Position numbers and translations under genes: made by a program | Assembly: GCF_030362795.1 (NCBI RefSeq) | Contig: NZ_JAUCBM010000001.1 | Location: forward strand, 1 to 64,000 | Length of the DNA: 64,000 bases | Reading direction: 5' to 3' | Source of the DNA: Pseudochrobactrum kiredjianiae | GTDB lineage: Bacteria; Pseudomonadota; Alphaproteobacteria; Rhizobiales; Rhizobiaceae | Part shown: positions 26,490-35,376 of the stretch, piece after piece | Numbering within the stretch: the first letter of the stretch is position 1 | Layout of the letters: each line of letters starts with the position of its first letter | Notes under the pieces: model-generated | The model's input: the letters and a program-made list of their open reading frames with translations, nothing else | The model's database searches: none | What the model was told of the DNA's origin: nothing

Positions 26490-27611
26490 TTAAGCAAATA
26501 ACAGTGACGACAATTTACGGCGTCCGCTCAATGTGGCCGGATCTTTAAAGCCCCAAGCCTCAAAAAATTGCAGCAATTGCTTGCGTGCGCCGTCGTCATT
26601 CCATGTACGATCTGCTTTCATAATCGCCAGCAACCCGTCGGCAGCCTCATCACGCTTATCCAGCGCATTGGCAATCATTGCCAGATCAAAGCGCGCCTGA
26701 TGGTCATTCGGATCTGCATTCAAACGTGCCTGCAATTCAGCAGGATTACCAAGATGGGCAACCTGTTCGGCCAAAGCCAGACGCGCTTCAACAGCACGTA
26801 TTGCCGGATCATCCTTCTGTTTCTCCGGCACTTGTGCCAGTACTTCGCGGGCTTTTTCGAGATCACCCAGATCAAACAGACATCCTGCCAGACCGGCAAG
26901 AGCTGCCATATTATCCGGCACATTTTGCAAAACAGCAGCGTAAATCTGCGCAGCCTGATCCGGCTCGCCATGCTCCTGCATTTCCTGCGCTGCTGCCAAA
27001 GCCTCTTCGATTGCAGCCTGCGGGCCACTTTTCGCACCGGCGCTTTTGGCAACCTTATCGATAAACTCTTTAATCTTGCTTTCCGGCAAAGCACCCATAA
27101 AACCATCAACAGGCTGACCGTTGACGAAAGCAATCACGGCCGGAATTGACTGAATACCCAATTGTCCGGCAATCACCGGATGATCGTCAATATTCATCTT
27201 CACGAGTTTAACGGTACCCTGCGCCGCATTCACAGCGCTTTCGATCACCGGCGTTAATTGACGGCACGGGCCGCACCAAGGTGCCCAGAAATCCACCAGC
27301 ACCGGCTGATTACGGGATTCGCTGATAACGTCAGCAGCAAAATCTGCCGTCGTAGTCTCTTTAATCAATCCGGCAACAGCGGTCTCAGAACTGCCAAAAC
27401 CAGCCAGCGAAGACAGAGTCCCTGAACTGTCCTCTGGTTGCACAGCATTCGCCGCCGGTGCGCTTGCGCTCCTATCATCAACAAGTGCGCTTGCGCCCGT
27501 ATTATAGGTCACGCTGGTATTGCCGTTTCCCTGCCCCGCGCCTTGTCCGGCTGCAGTGCCATAAGACGCACCGTAAGGATTACCGCCATAAGGATTGTTA
27601 CCGCTGTTCAT
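26490..27611 (-). CDS. cnoX: Thioredoxin-TPR co-chaperone (CnoX/YbbN family)
   Basis: A 373-residue protein: a Gly/Asn/Tyr-rich N-terminal tail (residues 1-40), a thioredoxin domain (about 85-195) with active site WCGPC at 112-116, and a C-terminal TPR-like region (about 200-330). E. coli CnoX holds unfolded proteins and protects them from over-oxidation but has SxxC; this one keeps both cysteines, as do many alphaproteobacterial homologues, so it may also be a reductase. It precedes the LON-N and Trm112 genes on the same strand. Confidence 0.93.
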   Translation of the reverse strand: MNSGNNPYGGNPYGASYGTAAGQGAGQGNGNTSVTYNTGASALVDDRSASAPAANAVQPEDSSGTLSSLAGFGSSETAVAGLIKETTTADFAADVISESRNQPVLVDFWAPWCGPCRQLTPVIESAVNAAQGTVKLVKMNIDDHPVIAGQLGIQSIPAVIAFVNGQPVDGFMGALPESKIKEFIDKVAKSAGAKSGPQAAIEEALAAAQEMQEHGEPDQAAQIYAAVLQNVPDNMAALAGLAGCLFDLGDLEKAREVLAQVPEKQKDDPAIRAVEARLALAEQVAHLGNPAELQARLNADPNDHQARFDLAMIANALDKRDEAADGLLAIMKADRTWNDDGARKQLLQFFEAWGFKDPATLSGRRKLSSLLFA

Positions 27612-27762
27612 TCTCGTCCCTTAATCCGCTCGTATCATAACCACAGGCATCATAATGCAGCATGGTCTGTGCCTTACAATGATTATGGCAGAATAAAATA
27701 TCTCTGCCATGTTAATTCGGCATTTTACGTTGCGCTTTCAACCCCTAACCTAAAGGCTCTGT

Positions 27763-28278
27763 TCAAGCGGGAGCAACTTCTGCAGTGCTGACAGGCAATA
27801 TACGCACATCATGTCCGGTTGCTTTCAAAAACTTCAGTAAATCGTCACGGCGGATTGACGTTGTGGCCTCATTGGTCAGCGGATGCGCATTGATAATTTC
27901 ATGGCGCATCAATGCCTCGTCGAGAATAATGCTGACTTGATGCTCGCTGTCATTGATCGCACCCAAAACAGAAACCGATCCCGGTATCAGCCCCAGATAT
28001 TCCAACAGCTTTTCCGGTTTACCAAAAGACACCTTGCTGGATGCGCCAATCACCGTGTGAATCGTCTTCAGATCAACAAGTGCATCTTCCTCAACAGTTA
28101 CCAGAAAGAAATTGTCCTTCTTATCTTTGAGAAAAAGATTCTTGGTGTGCCCGCCCGCGATCTCTCCACGCAGATTTTGAGAATCAGCAACGGTAAACAA
28201 AGGCGGATGAGTCACTGTTTTTACCTCGATCCCCAGTGTTGCCAGATAATCATGCAATTCGGCAGCAGTTTTCGGCAT
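27763..28278 (-). CDS. Prolyl-tRNA deacylase (PrdX/ProX, YbaK-EbsC fold)
   Basis: A 171-residue trans-editing protein that hydrolyses Ala-tRNA-Pro. It contains HPPLFTVADSQNLRGEIAGGHTKNLFLKDKKDNFFLV and FLEYLG-type LGLIPGSVSVLGAIND, the pattern of the PrdX (prolyl-tRNA synthetase-associated) family; the conserved Lys of the active site is probably in HTKNLFLKDKK. It follows no gene closely and lies 285 bases before the tRNA-Gly pair; that gap carries the promoter of the first tRNA gene. Confidence 0.92.
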   Translation of the reverse strand: MPKTAAELHDYLATLGIEVKTVTHPPLFTVADSQNLRGEIAGGHTKNLFLKDKKDNFFLVTVEEDALVDLKTIHTVIGASSKVSFGKPEKLLEYLGLIPGSVSVLGAINDSEHQVSIILDEALMRHEIINAHPLTNEATTSIRRDDLLKFLKATGHDVRILPVSTAEVAPA

Positions 28279-28505
28279 TATTTTATTTCTCCTCCATGAA
28301 AAACTATACCACTCTTATAAAACTGCCATCCGAAATGCAAAGTCCCTGAAAAAACCACATGCTTAAATCCGAATCATAACAAGGATTTATGCCCCTGTTC
28401 CCGCCCAATCCGATATATCAGAGCTCCAACATCCACAAATTCAGCCTGTAATGCGCTTTTTTGTAATTATACACAAAACTGTTTGAGTTTTTCGCAAAAT
28501 CCCTG

Positions 28506-28534
28506 TTGCAAATCACCTGAGGTTTTGCCATATA
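28506..28534 (+). promoter_or_regulatory. Promoter of first tRNA-Gly
   Basis: TTGCAA (28506-28511) and CATATA (28529-28534) are 17 bases apart, followed by GCGCAGG, a GC-rich discriminator. The same elements recur 278 bases downstream (28784-28812) for the second copy. Confidence 0.65.
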
Positions 28535-28563
28535 GCGCAGGCCTAACCAACAAACTGGCGCGA

Positions 28564-28638
28564 GCGGGTGTAGCTCAGGGGTAGAGCACAACCTTGCCAA
28601 GGTTGGGGTCGAGGGTTCGAATCCCTTCGCCCGCTCCA
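28564..28638 (+). tRNA. tRNA-Gly (GCC), copy 1
   Basis: A 75-base tRNA with encoded CCA. The acceptor arms GCGGGTG and CGCCCGC pair, the D arm is GCTC-AGGGGTA-GAGC, the anticodon arm AACCTTGCCAAGGTT places GCC in the loop, and the T arm carries GGTTCGAATCC. The unit is duplicated identically downstream. Confidence 0.96.
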
Positions 28639-28654
28639 GTTTGGTTAAGCTTTC

Positions 28655-28681
28655 AAAAGCCACGCAACAGCGTGGCTTTTT
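28655..28681 (+). terminator. tRNA-Gly copy 1 terminator
   Basis: AAAAGCCACGC and GCGTGGCTTTT pair around AACA with a T-run, 17 bases after the tRNA. Confidence 0.85.
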
Positions 28682-28841
28682 GCTTTTCTGCTCAGATTTT
28701 CCCTTAATTGCCACATCCTCAAAACCTAATTGCTGATTTGTCGTAAAGCCTTCAAAAAAAATACAGATTTTGAATTTTCCCTATTGCAAATCACTTTGGA
28801 TTTTGACATATAGCGCAGGCCTAACCAACAAACTGGCGCGA

Positions 28842-28916
28842 GCGGGTGTAGCTCAGGGGTAGAGCACAACCTTGCCAAGGTTGGGGTCGAGGGTTCGAAT
28901 CCCTTCGCCCGCTCCA
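28842..28916 (+). tRNA. tRNA-Gly (GCC), copy 2
   Basis: Base-for-base identical to the copy at 28564-28638, including encoded CCA, in the same direction 278 bases later with its own promoter (TTGCAA at 28784, CATATA at about 28807) and terminator. Confidence 0.96.
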
Positions 28917-28932
28917 GTTTGGTTAAGCCTTC

Positions 28933-28959
28933 AAAAGCCGCGCAACAGCGCGGCTTTTT
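28933..28959 (+). terminator. tRNA-Gly copy 2 terminator
   Basis: AAAAGCCGCGC and GCGCGGCTTTTT pair around AACA. Relative to copy 1, an A:T pair has become G:C on both sides of the stem. Confidence 0.85.
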
Positions 28960-28999
28960 GCTTTTCTGATTACTGCTTTTATTTCAATTATTTATAGTC

Positions 29000-29033
29000 A
29001 AAAAATATGGCGCCGCACTTCAAGCGCGGCGCC
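29000..29033 (-). terminator. sit operon terminator
   Basis: GGCGCCGC and GCGGCGCC form an 8-bp perfect stem; on the minus strand it is followed by ATATTTTTT. It lies 33 bases after the last permease gene. Confidence 0.8.
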
Positions 29034-29065
29034 TTGCCTGCAGAGAATCGTTTTCAAGCATGAAG

Positions 29066-29914
29066 TTAAGAGGAGAAAACCTGTCTCTCTGCGCGGGCAA
29101 CACGACGGCGCGCAATAATAAACGCCGCAATAAACACCAAGGTCATCAGCAACACGATAGTTGGTGCCGGCGCGCTATCGATGAAAAAACTGGCATAAAC
29201 ACCAAGTCCCGATGAAGCGACTGCCACAACGACTGCAACAATCAGCATGGAACTGAAATTGCGCGTCAGCAGGAAGGCAATAGCCCCCGGCGCAATCAGA
29301 ATCGCAATCGCCAGAATGATGCCCACCGCTTTCAAAGCACCGACAATGGTCAGCGAGAGAATGGCCAGCAAACCGTAGTGCAACAACCGCACCGGCAGCC
29401 CCACTGCACGGGCCTGCGCCGGATCAAAGGCATGTAGCAGTAAATCGCGCCATTTCAGCACCAAGAGCGTGGTGACAATTAAAGCAATGATTGCTGTCTC
29501 AATCATATCCTGCTTGCCGATACCAAGAATATCGCCGAACAGAATGTGATCCAGATGCACGTCAGACTGCACCTTCACATACATCACTAATCCAAGACCA
29601 AACATGCCGGAGAAGACGACGCCCATAATGGTATCTTGTTTGATCCGGCTGTTTTCTTTCAGAAAGCCGGTTGCCAATGCACAAAACATCCCAGCAACAA
29701 ATGCACCAATCGCCAGCGGGATATTAATAATATAGGCCAGCACCACACCCGGCAGTACCGCATGGGAAACAGCATCCCCCATCAGTGACCAGCCTTTAAG
29801 CACCAGAAAACACGATAATAATGCAGCCGGTACCGCGATCAGCATAGCGATGACCATAGCATTGACCATAAATTCAAAGCGAAACGGCATTATCAGAGTT
29901 TCAAACAGGCTCAT
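29066..29914 (-). CDS. sitD: Metal ABC transporter permease (SitD-like)
   Basis: A 282-residue ABC-3 family permease with 7-8 helices. It has the conserved LKGWSLMGDAVSHAVLPGVVLAY segment and GILLAIAILIAPGA-type VGIILAIAILIAPGAIAFLL. It is the last gene of a four-gene importer and overlaps the previous permease by four bases (ATGA), indicating translational coupling. It pairs with the other permease to form the channel for Mn2+ or Fe2+. Confidence 0.9.
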   Translation of the reverse strand: MSLFETLIMPFRFEFMVNAMVIAMLIAVPAALLSCFLVLKGWSLMGDAVSHAVLPGVVLAYIINIPLAIGAFVAGMFCALATGFLKENSRIKQDTIMGVVFSGMFGLGLVMYVKVQSDVHLDHILFGDILGIGKQDMIETAIIALIVTTLLVLKWRDLLLHAFDPAQARAVGLPVRLLHYGLLAILSLTIVGALKAVGIILAIAILIAPGAIAFLLTRNFSSMLIVAVVVAVASSGLGVYASFFIDSAPAPTIVLLMTLVFIAAFIIARRRVARAERQVFSS

Positions 29915-30774
29915 GATTGCACCTCCGCTCTGATCGCTTCAGCTGCGCGACGTCTTGCTGCCAGCATGCCGTGCTTCGGTGCGAAGAAAAATGCTGCCAA
30001 AAAGATCAGCGTTTGCATCACAACAATAATACCGCCGGTCGCACCGTCGAGAAAATAGCTGATATAAGCGCCGCTAAAGCTGGTAACAGTCCCGATAATC
30101 ACAGCGATCATCAGCAAGCGCGGAAAACGATCTGTTAGCAAATAGGCCGTCGCACCCGGTGTCACCACCATCGAGATCACCAGAAATGCACCCACTGTCT
30201 GCATAGCCGCAACGGTACAGGCCGACAGCAGCGTGAAAAAAATTACTTTCAACACCGTCGGGTTCAGGCCGATAGAACGGGCATGGCTTTCATCGAAGAA
30301 GGTCACCATCAGGTCTTTCCAGATGAACAGCAGCACGGCCAGTGATACAAAGCCGATTATCGCCAGTTGCAGCGTATCCGCCGGTGTAATCGCCAGAATA
30401 TTACCCAGCACAATAGTCTGAATGCTGACGGCCGTTGGCTTCAGCGACACCATAAACAGGCCGAGACCGAAGAAAGACGTGAAAATCAGACCGATAATCG
30501 CATCTTCTTTCAGCTTGGTACGTTCATTGAGAAACAACATCGCAGCCGCAGCTAAGCCACCGGAGAAAAAAGCACCAATCGCAAAAGGCAGGCCAAGCAT
30601 ATAAGCGCCCGCCACACCCGGTACGATGGAGTGCGATAAGGCATCGCCGATCAATGACCAGCCTTTGAGCATCAGATAGCCGGACAGGAATGCGCACACG
30701 CCGCCGACCAGCGCCGAAACCCACATGGCATTGATCATATATTGATAGGAGAACGGCTCAAGCAGCAGTTCCAT
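29911..30774 (-). CDS. sitC: Metal ABC transporter permease (SitC-like)
   Basis: A 287-residue paralogue of the neighbouring permease, with SGYLMLKGWSLIGDALSHSIVPGVAGAYMLG and AFLVISMVVTPGATAYLLTDRF, both ABC-3 marks. It overlaps the ATPase gene by one base and the next permease by four, so expression is coupled. Two different permeases in one operon are typical of SitABCD/YfeABCD systems, unlike single-permease ZnuABC. Confidence 0.9.
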   Translation of the reverse strand: MELLLEPFSYQYMINAMWVSALVGGVCAFLSGYLMLKGWSLIGDALSHSIVPGVAGAYMLGLPFAIGAFFSGGLAAAAMLFLNERTKLKEDAIIGLIFTSFFGLGLFMVSLKPTAVSIQTIVLGNILAITPADTLQLAIIGFVSLAVLLFIWKDLMVTFFDESHARSIGLNPTVLKVIFFTLLSACTVAAMQTVGAFLVISMVVTPGATAYLLTDRFPRLLMIAVIIGTVTSFSGAYISYFLDGATGGIIVVMQTLIFLAAFFFAPKHGMLAARRRAAEAIRAEVQS

Positions 30775-31667
30775 TAGTCTGCTCCTTTGCCGTGACCGTC
30801 TTGATAGAGCACCAGCGGCCGCTCATCATCAGTCAGAATATTCACCGGATGCGCCTTGTCTTTATCAGCATCCTTGAGCACGAAATGACGCAGCACACCG
30901 CCAAAGGTCTTCTCCAGATTTGCCTGCGTAAAGATCGTTGCTGTATCACCATAAGCCAGAACCGTGCGATTCAGCAGCACTGTACGGTCACAGAATTCCG
31001 GTACACTGCCGAGATTATGGGTCGAGACAAACATCACCCGTCCCTCATCACGCAGATCGCGCAGCAGCTTGATAATCGCTTCTTCGGTTTTGACATCCAC
31101 ACCGGTAAACGGCTCATCGAGCAGAATAACTCGACTATCCTGCGCTAACGCCCGTGCCAGAAACACGCGCTTTTTCTGCCCGCCAGACAATTCACCGATC
31201 TGGCGCTTGCGATACTCCGTCATGTTCACGCGTGCCAACGCATCTGTGACAGCCTGATAATCCGCAGATTTGGCGCGGCGCATCATGCCCATATGACCAT
31301 AGCGCCCCATCATCACCACATCTTCAACGAGAACCGGAAAATTCCAGTCCACATCTTCCGACTGCGGCACATAGGCAACAAGATTACTCTTGAGTGCCTG
31401 CTTAACAGGAAGCCCGAGAATGCGGATATCGCCTTTTGCCAGCCGCACAAAGCCCATCAGCGCCTTGAACAAGGTGGACTTACCGGAACCGTTCACCCCC
31501 ACCAGTGCGGTGATTGTACCGGTCGGAATTTCAAAGCTGGCATCACGCAGGGCCGTATGACCATTGCGATAGGTTACTGTCGCACCACGCACCATAAGCC
31601 CTGCTCCCGCATCGGATGATGCGGGAGACCGGACTGTCGTTGGGCGGACATTAAGCGGGGCATTCAT
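30774..31667 (-). CDS. sitB: Metal ABC transporter ATP-binding protein (SitB-like)
   Basis: A 297-residue ATPase. Walker A is [16 protein letters not shown], the signature [17 protein letters not shown], Walker [13 protein letters not shown]. The region [34 protein letters not shown] is characteristic of manganese/iron importers of the Sit/Yfe/Mnt type. It overlaps sitA by one base (TAATG) and sitC by one base. Confidence 0.93.
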   Translation of the reverse strand: MNAPLNVRPTTVRSPASSDAGAGLMVRGATVTYRNGHTALRDASFEIPTGTITALVGVNGSGKSTLFKALMGFVRLAKGDIRILGLPVKQALKSNLVAYVPQSEDVDWNFPVLVEDVVMMGRYGHMGMMRRAKSADYQAVTDALARVNMTEYRKRQIGELSGGQKKRVFLARALAQDSRVILLDEPFTGVDVKTEEAIIKLLRDLRDEGRVMFVSTHNLGSVPEFCDRTVLLNRTVLAYGDTATIFTQANLEKTFGGVLRHFVLKDADKDKAHPVNILTDDERPLVLYQDGHGKGAD

Positions 31668-32587
31668 TATTTCGCATCTCCGGATTTAAGACCCTTCGCA
31701 ATCGTGTCAGTCGTCACACGAAGCAGGTCGAGATAGGTCGGCACGGCACCGTCCGGCTCTGACAGTGAATCCACATACAGAACACCGCCATAATTCGCGC
31801 CGGTTTCAGACGCCACCTGCTTGGCCGGAGCCGGAGAGATCGTGCTTTCAGAGAAGACCACATTGATCTTGTTCTTACGAACAGCATCAATCACTTTACG
31901 AACCTGCTGCGGCGTGCCCTGCTGATCCGCATTGATCGGCCACAGATAGAGCTCTTTCAGGTTGAGATCACGTGCCAGATAGCTGAAGGCACCTTCACTG
32001 GTAACCAGCCAGCGCTTGTCTTCTTGAATATCTTTCAGCTCATCCTTGATCGGGTCAATCAGAGCTTTGAGCTTGGCTTTATAGGCTTCCGAATTGGCCT
32101 TATAGGTTTCCGCGTTTTCCGGATCGTGTTTTACGAAAGCATCACGGATATTATCAACATAGATCATCCCTGCCGATGGTGACATCCAGGCATGGGGATT
32201 TGGCTTACCGCTATACGGACCTTCGGTAATGCCCATCGGTTCAACACCATCCGAGACAACAACGCTTGGAACATCTTTCAGGTGCTGGAAGAATTTTTCA
32301 AACCAGCGTTCAAGATTGAGGCCGTTCCAGAAAATAAGCTGAGCGCCCTGCGCCTTCATAATATCGCCTGGGGTCGGCTGATAATCGTGAATTTCCGCAT
32401 CCGGCTTGGTGATGGATTCCACAATCGCGGCATCACCTGCAACATTGCGGGCAATATCGGCAATCACTGTGAAAGTTGTCACGGCTTTGAATTTTTCCTT
32501 AGCCGCAGCAGGCACTACGACAAGCGCGGCAGAAAAAGCCGAACCAATAATACCGGCCAGCAGCACGCGCCTCAGTTTACTGAACAT
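31667..32587 (-). CDS. sitA: Metal ABC transporter substrate-binding protein (SitA-like)
   Basis: A 306-residue periplasmic cluster A-I binding protein. A signal peptide (residues 1-29, cleavage after VVPAAA) precedes [17 protein letters not shown]. Metal ligands are likely His in [13 protein letters not shown], His in [12 protein letters not shown], Glu in [12 protein letters not shown] and Asp near the C-terminus (VDSLSEPDG), a His-His-Glu-Asp set typical of Mn/Fe binders. There is no His-rich loop, arguing against zinc. The start at 32587 has GAGGAG just upstream. First gene of the operon, divergent from an Irr/Fur-family gene with Fur-type boxes between them. Confidence 0.92.
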   Translation of the reverse strand: MFSKLRRVLLAGIIGSAFSAALVVVPAAAKEKFKAVTTFTVIADIARNVAGDAAIVESITKPDAEIHDYQPTPGDIMKAQGAQLIFWNGLNLERWFEKFFQHLKDVPSVVVSDGVEPMGITEGPYSGKPNPHAWMSPSAGMIYVDNIRDAFVKHDPENAETYKANSEAYKAKLKALIDPIKDELKDIQEDKRWLVTSEGAFSYLARDLNLKELYLWPINADQQGTPQQVRKVIDAVRKNKINVVFSESTISPAPAKQVASETGANYGGVLYVDSLSEPDGAVPTYLDLLRVTTDTIAKGLKSGDAK

Positions 32588-32621
32588 TTTCAACTCCTCA
32601 ATCCATACCAAATTTTTTTAT

Positions 32622-32645
32622 TGCAAATAGAAAATCCTAGTTGCA
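32622..32645. promoter_or_regulatory. Weak additional TGCAA inverted repeat
   Basis: TGCAAATA (32622-32629) and TAGTTGCA (32638-32645) form a 7-of-8 inverted repeat with an 8-base spacer, sharing bases with the next box. It may be a third regulator-binding site closest to sitA. Confidence 0.35.
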
Positions 32646-32662
32646 AATGATTGTCAATTGCA
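32642..32662. promoter_or_regulatory. Fur/Mur-type box near sitA
   Basis: TGCAAATGA and TCAATTGCA are 8-of-9 inverted arms separated by three bases, matching the TGCAA...TTGCA type boxes bound by Fur/Mur proteins of alphaproteobacteria. Its centre is 65 bases upstream of the sitA start. Confidence 0.6.
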
Positions 32663-32689
32663 CTCCTCGTAAAGAGTCTGTAATAATTT

Positions 32690-32710
32690 TGCAAGTGAAA
32701 ATCATTCGCA
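32690..32710. promoter_or_regulatory. Fur/Mur-type box near irr-like gene
   Basis: TGCAAGTGA and TCATTCGCA are 7-of-9 inverted arms with a three-base spacer, the same architecture as the box at 32642 and 48 bases from it centre to centre. It lies 32 bases before the regulator start, suggesting autoregulation. Confidence 0.55.
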
Positions 32711-32731
32711 ACTAGAGCAACGGATCGTGCC

Positions 32732-33211
32732 ATGCTGGAAATGCCTGAAAATTTACGCGCGCAATTGCGGTCGCAACGCCTGATGCAAAAGCAGGATACC
32801 TCCCGTATCCGGCCGATTTTGCAGAAAGCCGGCCTGCGCCCGACCAAACAACGTCTAATGCTCGGGCAATTTCTGCTCAGCGGACATCACCAGCATATTT
32901 CGGCCGATGATCTGCATCTGCTCGTGCTGCAGTGTGGTTTCAGCATGTCGCTGGCGACCGTCTACAATACCCTCAACCAATTTGCTGAGGCCGGTCTGAT
33001 CCGCAAAATATCCGTCAGCGGCCAACGCACATTCTTTGATACCAATGCCCGTAATCATCAGCATTTTTATTTCGAGGATGAAGATCGTATGATTGATATC
33101 GGCGGTGCCGCGCTCATGCTTTCACCAGCGCCACAAGCACCGGAGGGCTATACAATTAGCAAAATCGATATTCTGGTCAGTCTTAAGAAAGTGGAAAATA
33201 AGCAATTATGA
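32732..33211 (+). CDS. irr: Fur-superfamily regulator, Irr-like
   Basis: A 159-residue metalloregulator. The winged helix includes AGLRPTKQRLMLGQFLLSG and SLATVYNTLNQFAEAGLIRK, and the dimerisation region FFDTNARNHQHFYFEDEDRM; these match Irr (iron response regulator) rather than Fur, Mur or Zur. The HxH metal/haem region is H109-Q-H111. No N-terminal GCPWHD-type haem motif is present. It is divergent from the sit operon. Known Irr is usually beside fabA in Brucellaceae, so this may be a second, dedicated paralogue. Confidence 0.82.
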   Translation: MLEMPENLRAQLRSQRLMQKQDTSRIRPILQKAGLRPTKQRLMLGQFLLSGHHQHISADDLHLLVLQCGFSMSLATVYNTLNQFAEAGLIRKISVSGQRTFFDTNARNHQHFYFEDEDRMIDIGGAALMLSPAPQAPEGYTISKIDILVSLKKVENKQL

Positions 33212-33222
33212 ATGTTACAATT

Positions 33223-33251
33223 GTGTCACCGGTCTGATGTCTGTCTGTCAC
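33223..33251 (+). promoter_or_regulatory. Possible Pho box (three phased half-sites)
   Basis: GTGTCAC (33223), CTGATGT (33234) and CTGTCAC (33245) are spaced by exactly 11 bases, the phasing of PhoB direct repeats (consensus CTGTCAT-N4-CTGTCAT). The outer two are 5-of-7 and 6-of-7 matches; the middle is weak. It lies 96 bases before the phosphoesterase gene. Confidence 0.4.
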
Positions 33252-33346
33252 CAACGCAGTGTAGTGAACGCGCAGTGGCGGTCTGTGTCCCCCGTTAGAA
33301 ATACACATCCGCATCTTCTCTTCAAACTCTGTGAAGGAGCAGATCC

Positions 33347-34195
33347 ATGCGGATTGTTCAGATTACCGATACTCATCTCAGCCCGTCCAAAGCCCATTTC
33401 ACTAAAAACTGGCGCCCGCTTGTCGAATGGCTGGAAGAGGTTCAACCGGATCTCGTCATCCATACCGGCGATCTGGCTGTCGATGGCGCGGATTTTGACG
33501 ATGATCTGACCTTCTGTGCTGATCTGCTTGGCGAACTGAACATGCCGGTGCTCTGTGTGCCCGGTAATCATGATGTCGGTCATCTGCCCTCCTCTCTCCA
33601 GCCGGTTAATGATGAACGTCTGGAACGCTGGCGTGATCTCGTCGGCCCAGATCGCTGGCTGCATGACCAGTCCGGCTGGCGTCTGATCGGGCTGAACAGC
33701 CTGCTGATCGGCAGCGGCCATGCGGAAGAAGAACAGCAGTTTCAATGGCTGGAAGAGGCGCTCAAAGGTGCCAATGGTAATCCCGTAGCCATTTTTGCCC
33801 ATAAGCCGCTTTTTGTAGATAGCCCTGATGAAGGCGACAGCGGTTACTGGGGCGCTTCACCGAAAGACCGCAAACGCCTTCTCGATCTGTTCAACGCGTA
33901 TAATGTCCGCCTATATGCCAGTGGTCACCTGCACCGCGCATGGGCTGGCCATCATCAGGGTATTTCCCTGATCTGGGGGCCTTCCTCCGGCTTTATCGTC
34001 GGCCCGATGGAACGCGATCTGCCGGGTGAGCGCATTGTCGGCGCGGTTATCCATACGCTGAGCGATACAGTCCACAGCGAGATCACCGAACTGACACAGC
34101 TGCGCCCATATCTGCTCGATGATGTGGTGCATGAAGTTTATCCTTCGAGCCATACTGCCGTTATCGCAAATGCGGATGAAACGGAGCAGGCATAA
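33347..34195 (+). CDS. Calcineurin-like metallophosphoesterase (GpdQ/CpdA type)
   Basis: A 282-residue dinuclear-metal phosphodiesterase. All motifs are present: D8-x-H10, G41-D42, G73-N74-H75-D76, H152 (FAHKPLF) and G193-H194-L-H196. No signal peptide is seen, so it acts in the cytoplasm. It shares one base (TAATG) with a UgpC-class ABC ATPase and heads a five-gene operon with a complete importer. This suggests it hydrolyses the imported compound, perhaps a glycerophosphodiester, rather than cyclic AMP; substrate is inferred from context only. GAAGGAG lies before the start. Confidence 0.88.
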   Translation: MRIVQITDTHLSPSKAHFTKNWRPLVEWLEEVQPDLVIHTGDLAVDGADFDDDLTFCADLLGELNMPVLCVPGNHDVGHLPSSLQPVNDERLERWRDLVGPDRWLHDQSGWRLIGLNSLLIGSGHAEEEQQFQWLEEALKGANGNPVAIFAHKPLFVDSPDEGDSGYWGASPKDRKRLLDLFNAYNVRLYASGHLHRAWAGHHQGISLIWGPSSGFIVGPMERDLPGERIVGAVIHTLSDTVHSEITELTQLRPYLLDDVVHEVYPSSHTAVIANADETEQA

Positions 34196-35376
34196 TGGCT
34201 CATTTCGCGCTGAAGAATATTTCCAAATCCTTTGGCGATCAGCACATTCTCAAAGATGTGACGATTGAAGCCGAAGACGGTGAATTCATTGCACTGGTCG
34301 GGCCTTCCGGTTGCGGCAAAAGCACCATCCTGCGCATTGCCGCTGGTTTGGAACATGCCGATGAGGGGCATATCTGGTTGGGTGAGCGTAATATCACCGC
34401 CGCCCATCCCTCCGATCGCAATATCGCAATGGTATTTCAGTCCTATGCACTCTATCCGCATCTGACAGTGCGTGAGAATATTGCCGTGCCTCTCGCCATG
34501 CGCGATCTGAGCACAATGGAACGCCTGCCACTAATCGGCAACTGGATGCCGGGTCAGGTAACTAAACGCGCTACCATTCAGCAGCAGGTACTGACAACTG
34601 CACAGAGCCTGAAAATAGACCATCTGCTGGATCGCAAACCTGCACAAATGTCCGGCGGCCAGCGCCAGCGCGTGGCACTGGCACGCGCTATGGTACGCCA
34701 GCCGCAGGTCTTCCTGATGGATGAGCCGCTCTCCAACCTCGATGCCAATTTACGCGTGCATACCCGTGCTGAAATTGTCGATCTGCATCGCCGCGCCGGT
34801 GTACCAAGTCTGTATGTAACCCATGACCAGTCCGAAGCTCTGAGTATGGCCGACCGTGTTGCTGTGATGATTGGTGGCCATCTGCTGCAAATCGATACAC
34901 CGGCAGAGATTTATAATAATCCGCGTCATATCGAGGTTGCCCGTTTCATCGGCAGCCCGAAAATCAACGTGCTCAATGCCCGTGCCAGCGATCAGGGCAT
35001 TATTCATTTTGCCGGAAAACCGATCTTAAATCAGGTTGATATTCACGCCGGTTCCGCGCTCAGCGTGGCTATCCGCCCTGAGGATTTGCAAATCCGCCGT
35101 GCCAATGACAAGCCTGCAGAACGAACAATCTCAGCCACTGTGGCGCGTATCGAATTTCTCGGCTCCGAAGCACTGGTCTATCTCCATGCTCCGGGCACTC
35201 AGGAACTGCTCACCGCCCGCAGCACACCTGCTTCAGTCGCAGAACTGCAACCGGATATGCCGGTGCATCTGACTTTTGAGCCGAATAAAGCCTTGCTGTT
35301 TGACACGGAAGGCCAGCGCCTGCGTAAACTTAACCATACAGTGACCAGTCGCATCAAGGCAGACAGCCATGTCTGA
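34195..35376 (+). CDS. ABC transporter ATP-binding protein, UgpC/MalK class
   Basis: A 393-residue CUT1-type ATPase. Walker A GPSGCGKSTILRIAAGLE, Q-loop VFQSYALYPHLTVRENI, signature MSGGQRQRVALARAMVRQP, Walker B VFLMDEPLSNLDA, followed by a C-terminal regulatory TOBE/MalK domain (about 290-380). It is longer than MalK/UgpC by about 30 residues owing to an insertion around MERLPLIGNWMPGQVTKRA (100-120). It overlaps the phosphoesterase by one base and the next permease by eight. Confidence 0.92.
   Translation: MAHFALKNISKSFGDQHILKDVTIEAEDGEFIALVGPSGCGKSTILRIAAGLEHADEGHIWLGERNITAAHPSDRNIAMVFQSYALYPHLTVRENIAVPLAMRDLSTMERLPLIGNWMPGQVTKRATIQQQVLTTAQSLKIDHLLDRKPAQMSGGQRQRVALARAMVRQPQVFLMDEPLSNLDANLRVHTRAEIVDLHRRAGVPSLYVTHDQSEALSMADRVAVMIGGHLLQIDTPAEIYNNPRHIEVARFIGSPKINVLNARASDQGIIHFAGKPILNQVDIHAGSALSVAIRPEDLQIRRANDKPAERTISATVARIEFLGSEALVYLHAPGTQELLTARSTPASVAELQPDMPVHLTFEPNKALLFDTEGQRLRKLNHTVTSRIKADSHV

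Larger units (their letters stand above)
28497..28968. repeat. Tandem duplication of a tRNA-Gly transcription unit
   Basis: Two copies of about 194 bases (28497-28690 and 28775-28968) are offset by exactly 278 bases. Each holds a promoter (TTGCAA, 17 bases, CATATA), an identical 23-base leader, an identical tRNA-Gly and a terminator. The terminators differ by paired changes that keep the stem. Confidence 0.85.

Noticed and set aside
28418-28714. A minus-strand reading frame running antisense through the first tRNA-Gly
   Set aside because: Its KGFEPSTPTLARLCSTPELH text is the antisense translation of a tRNA, a frequent false gene; the tRNA is certain.
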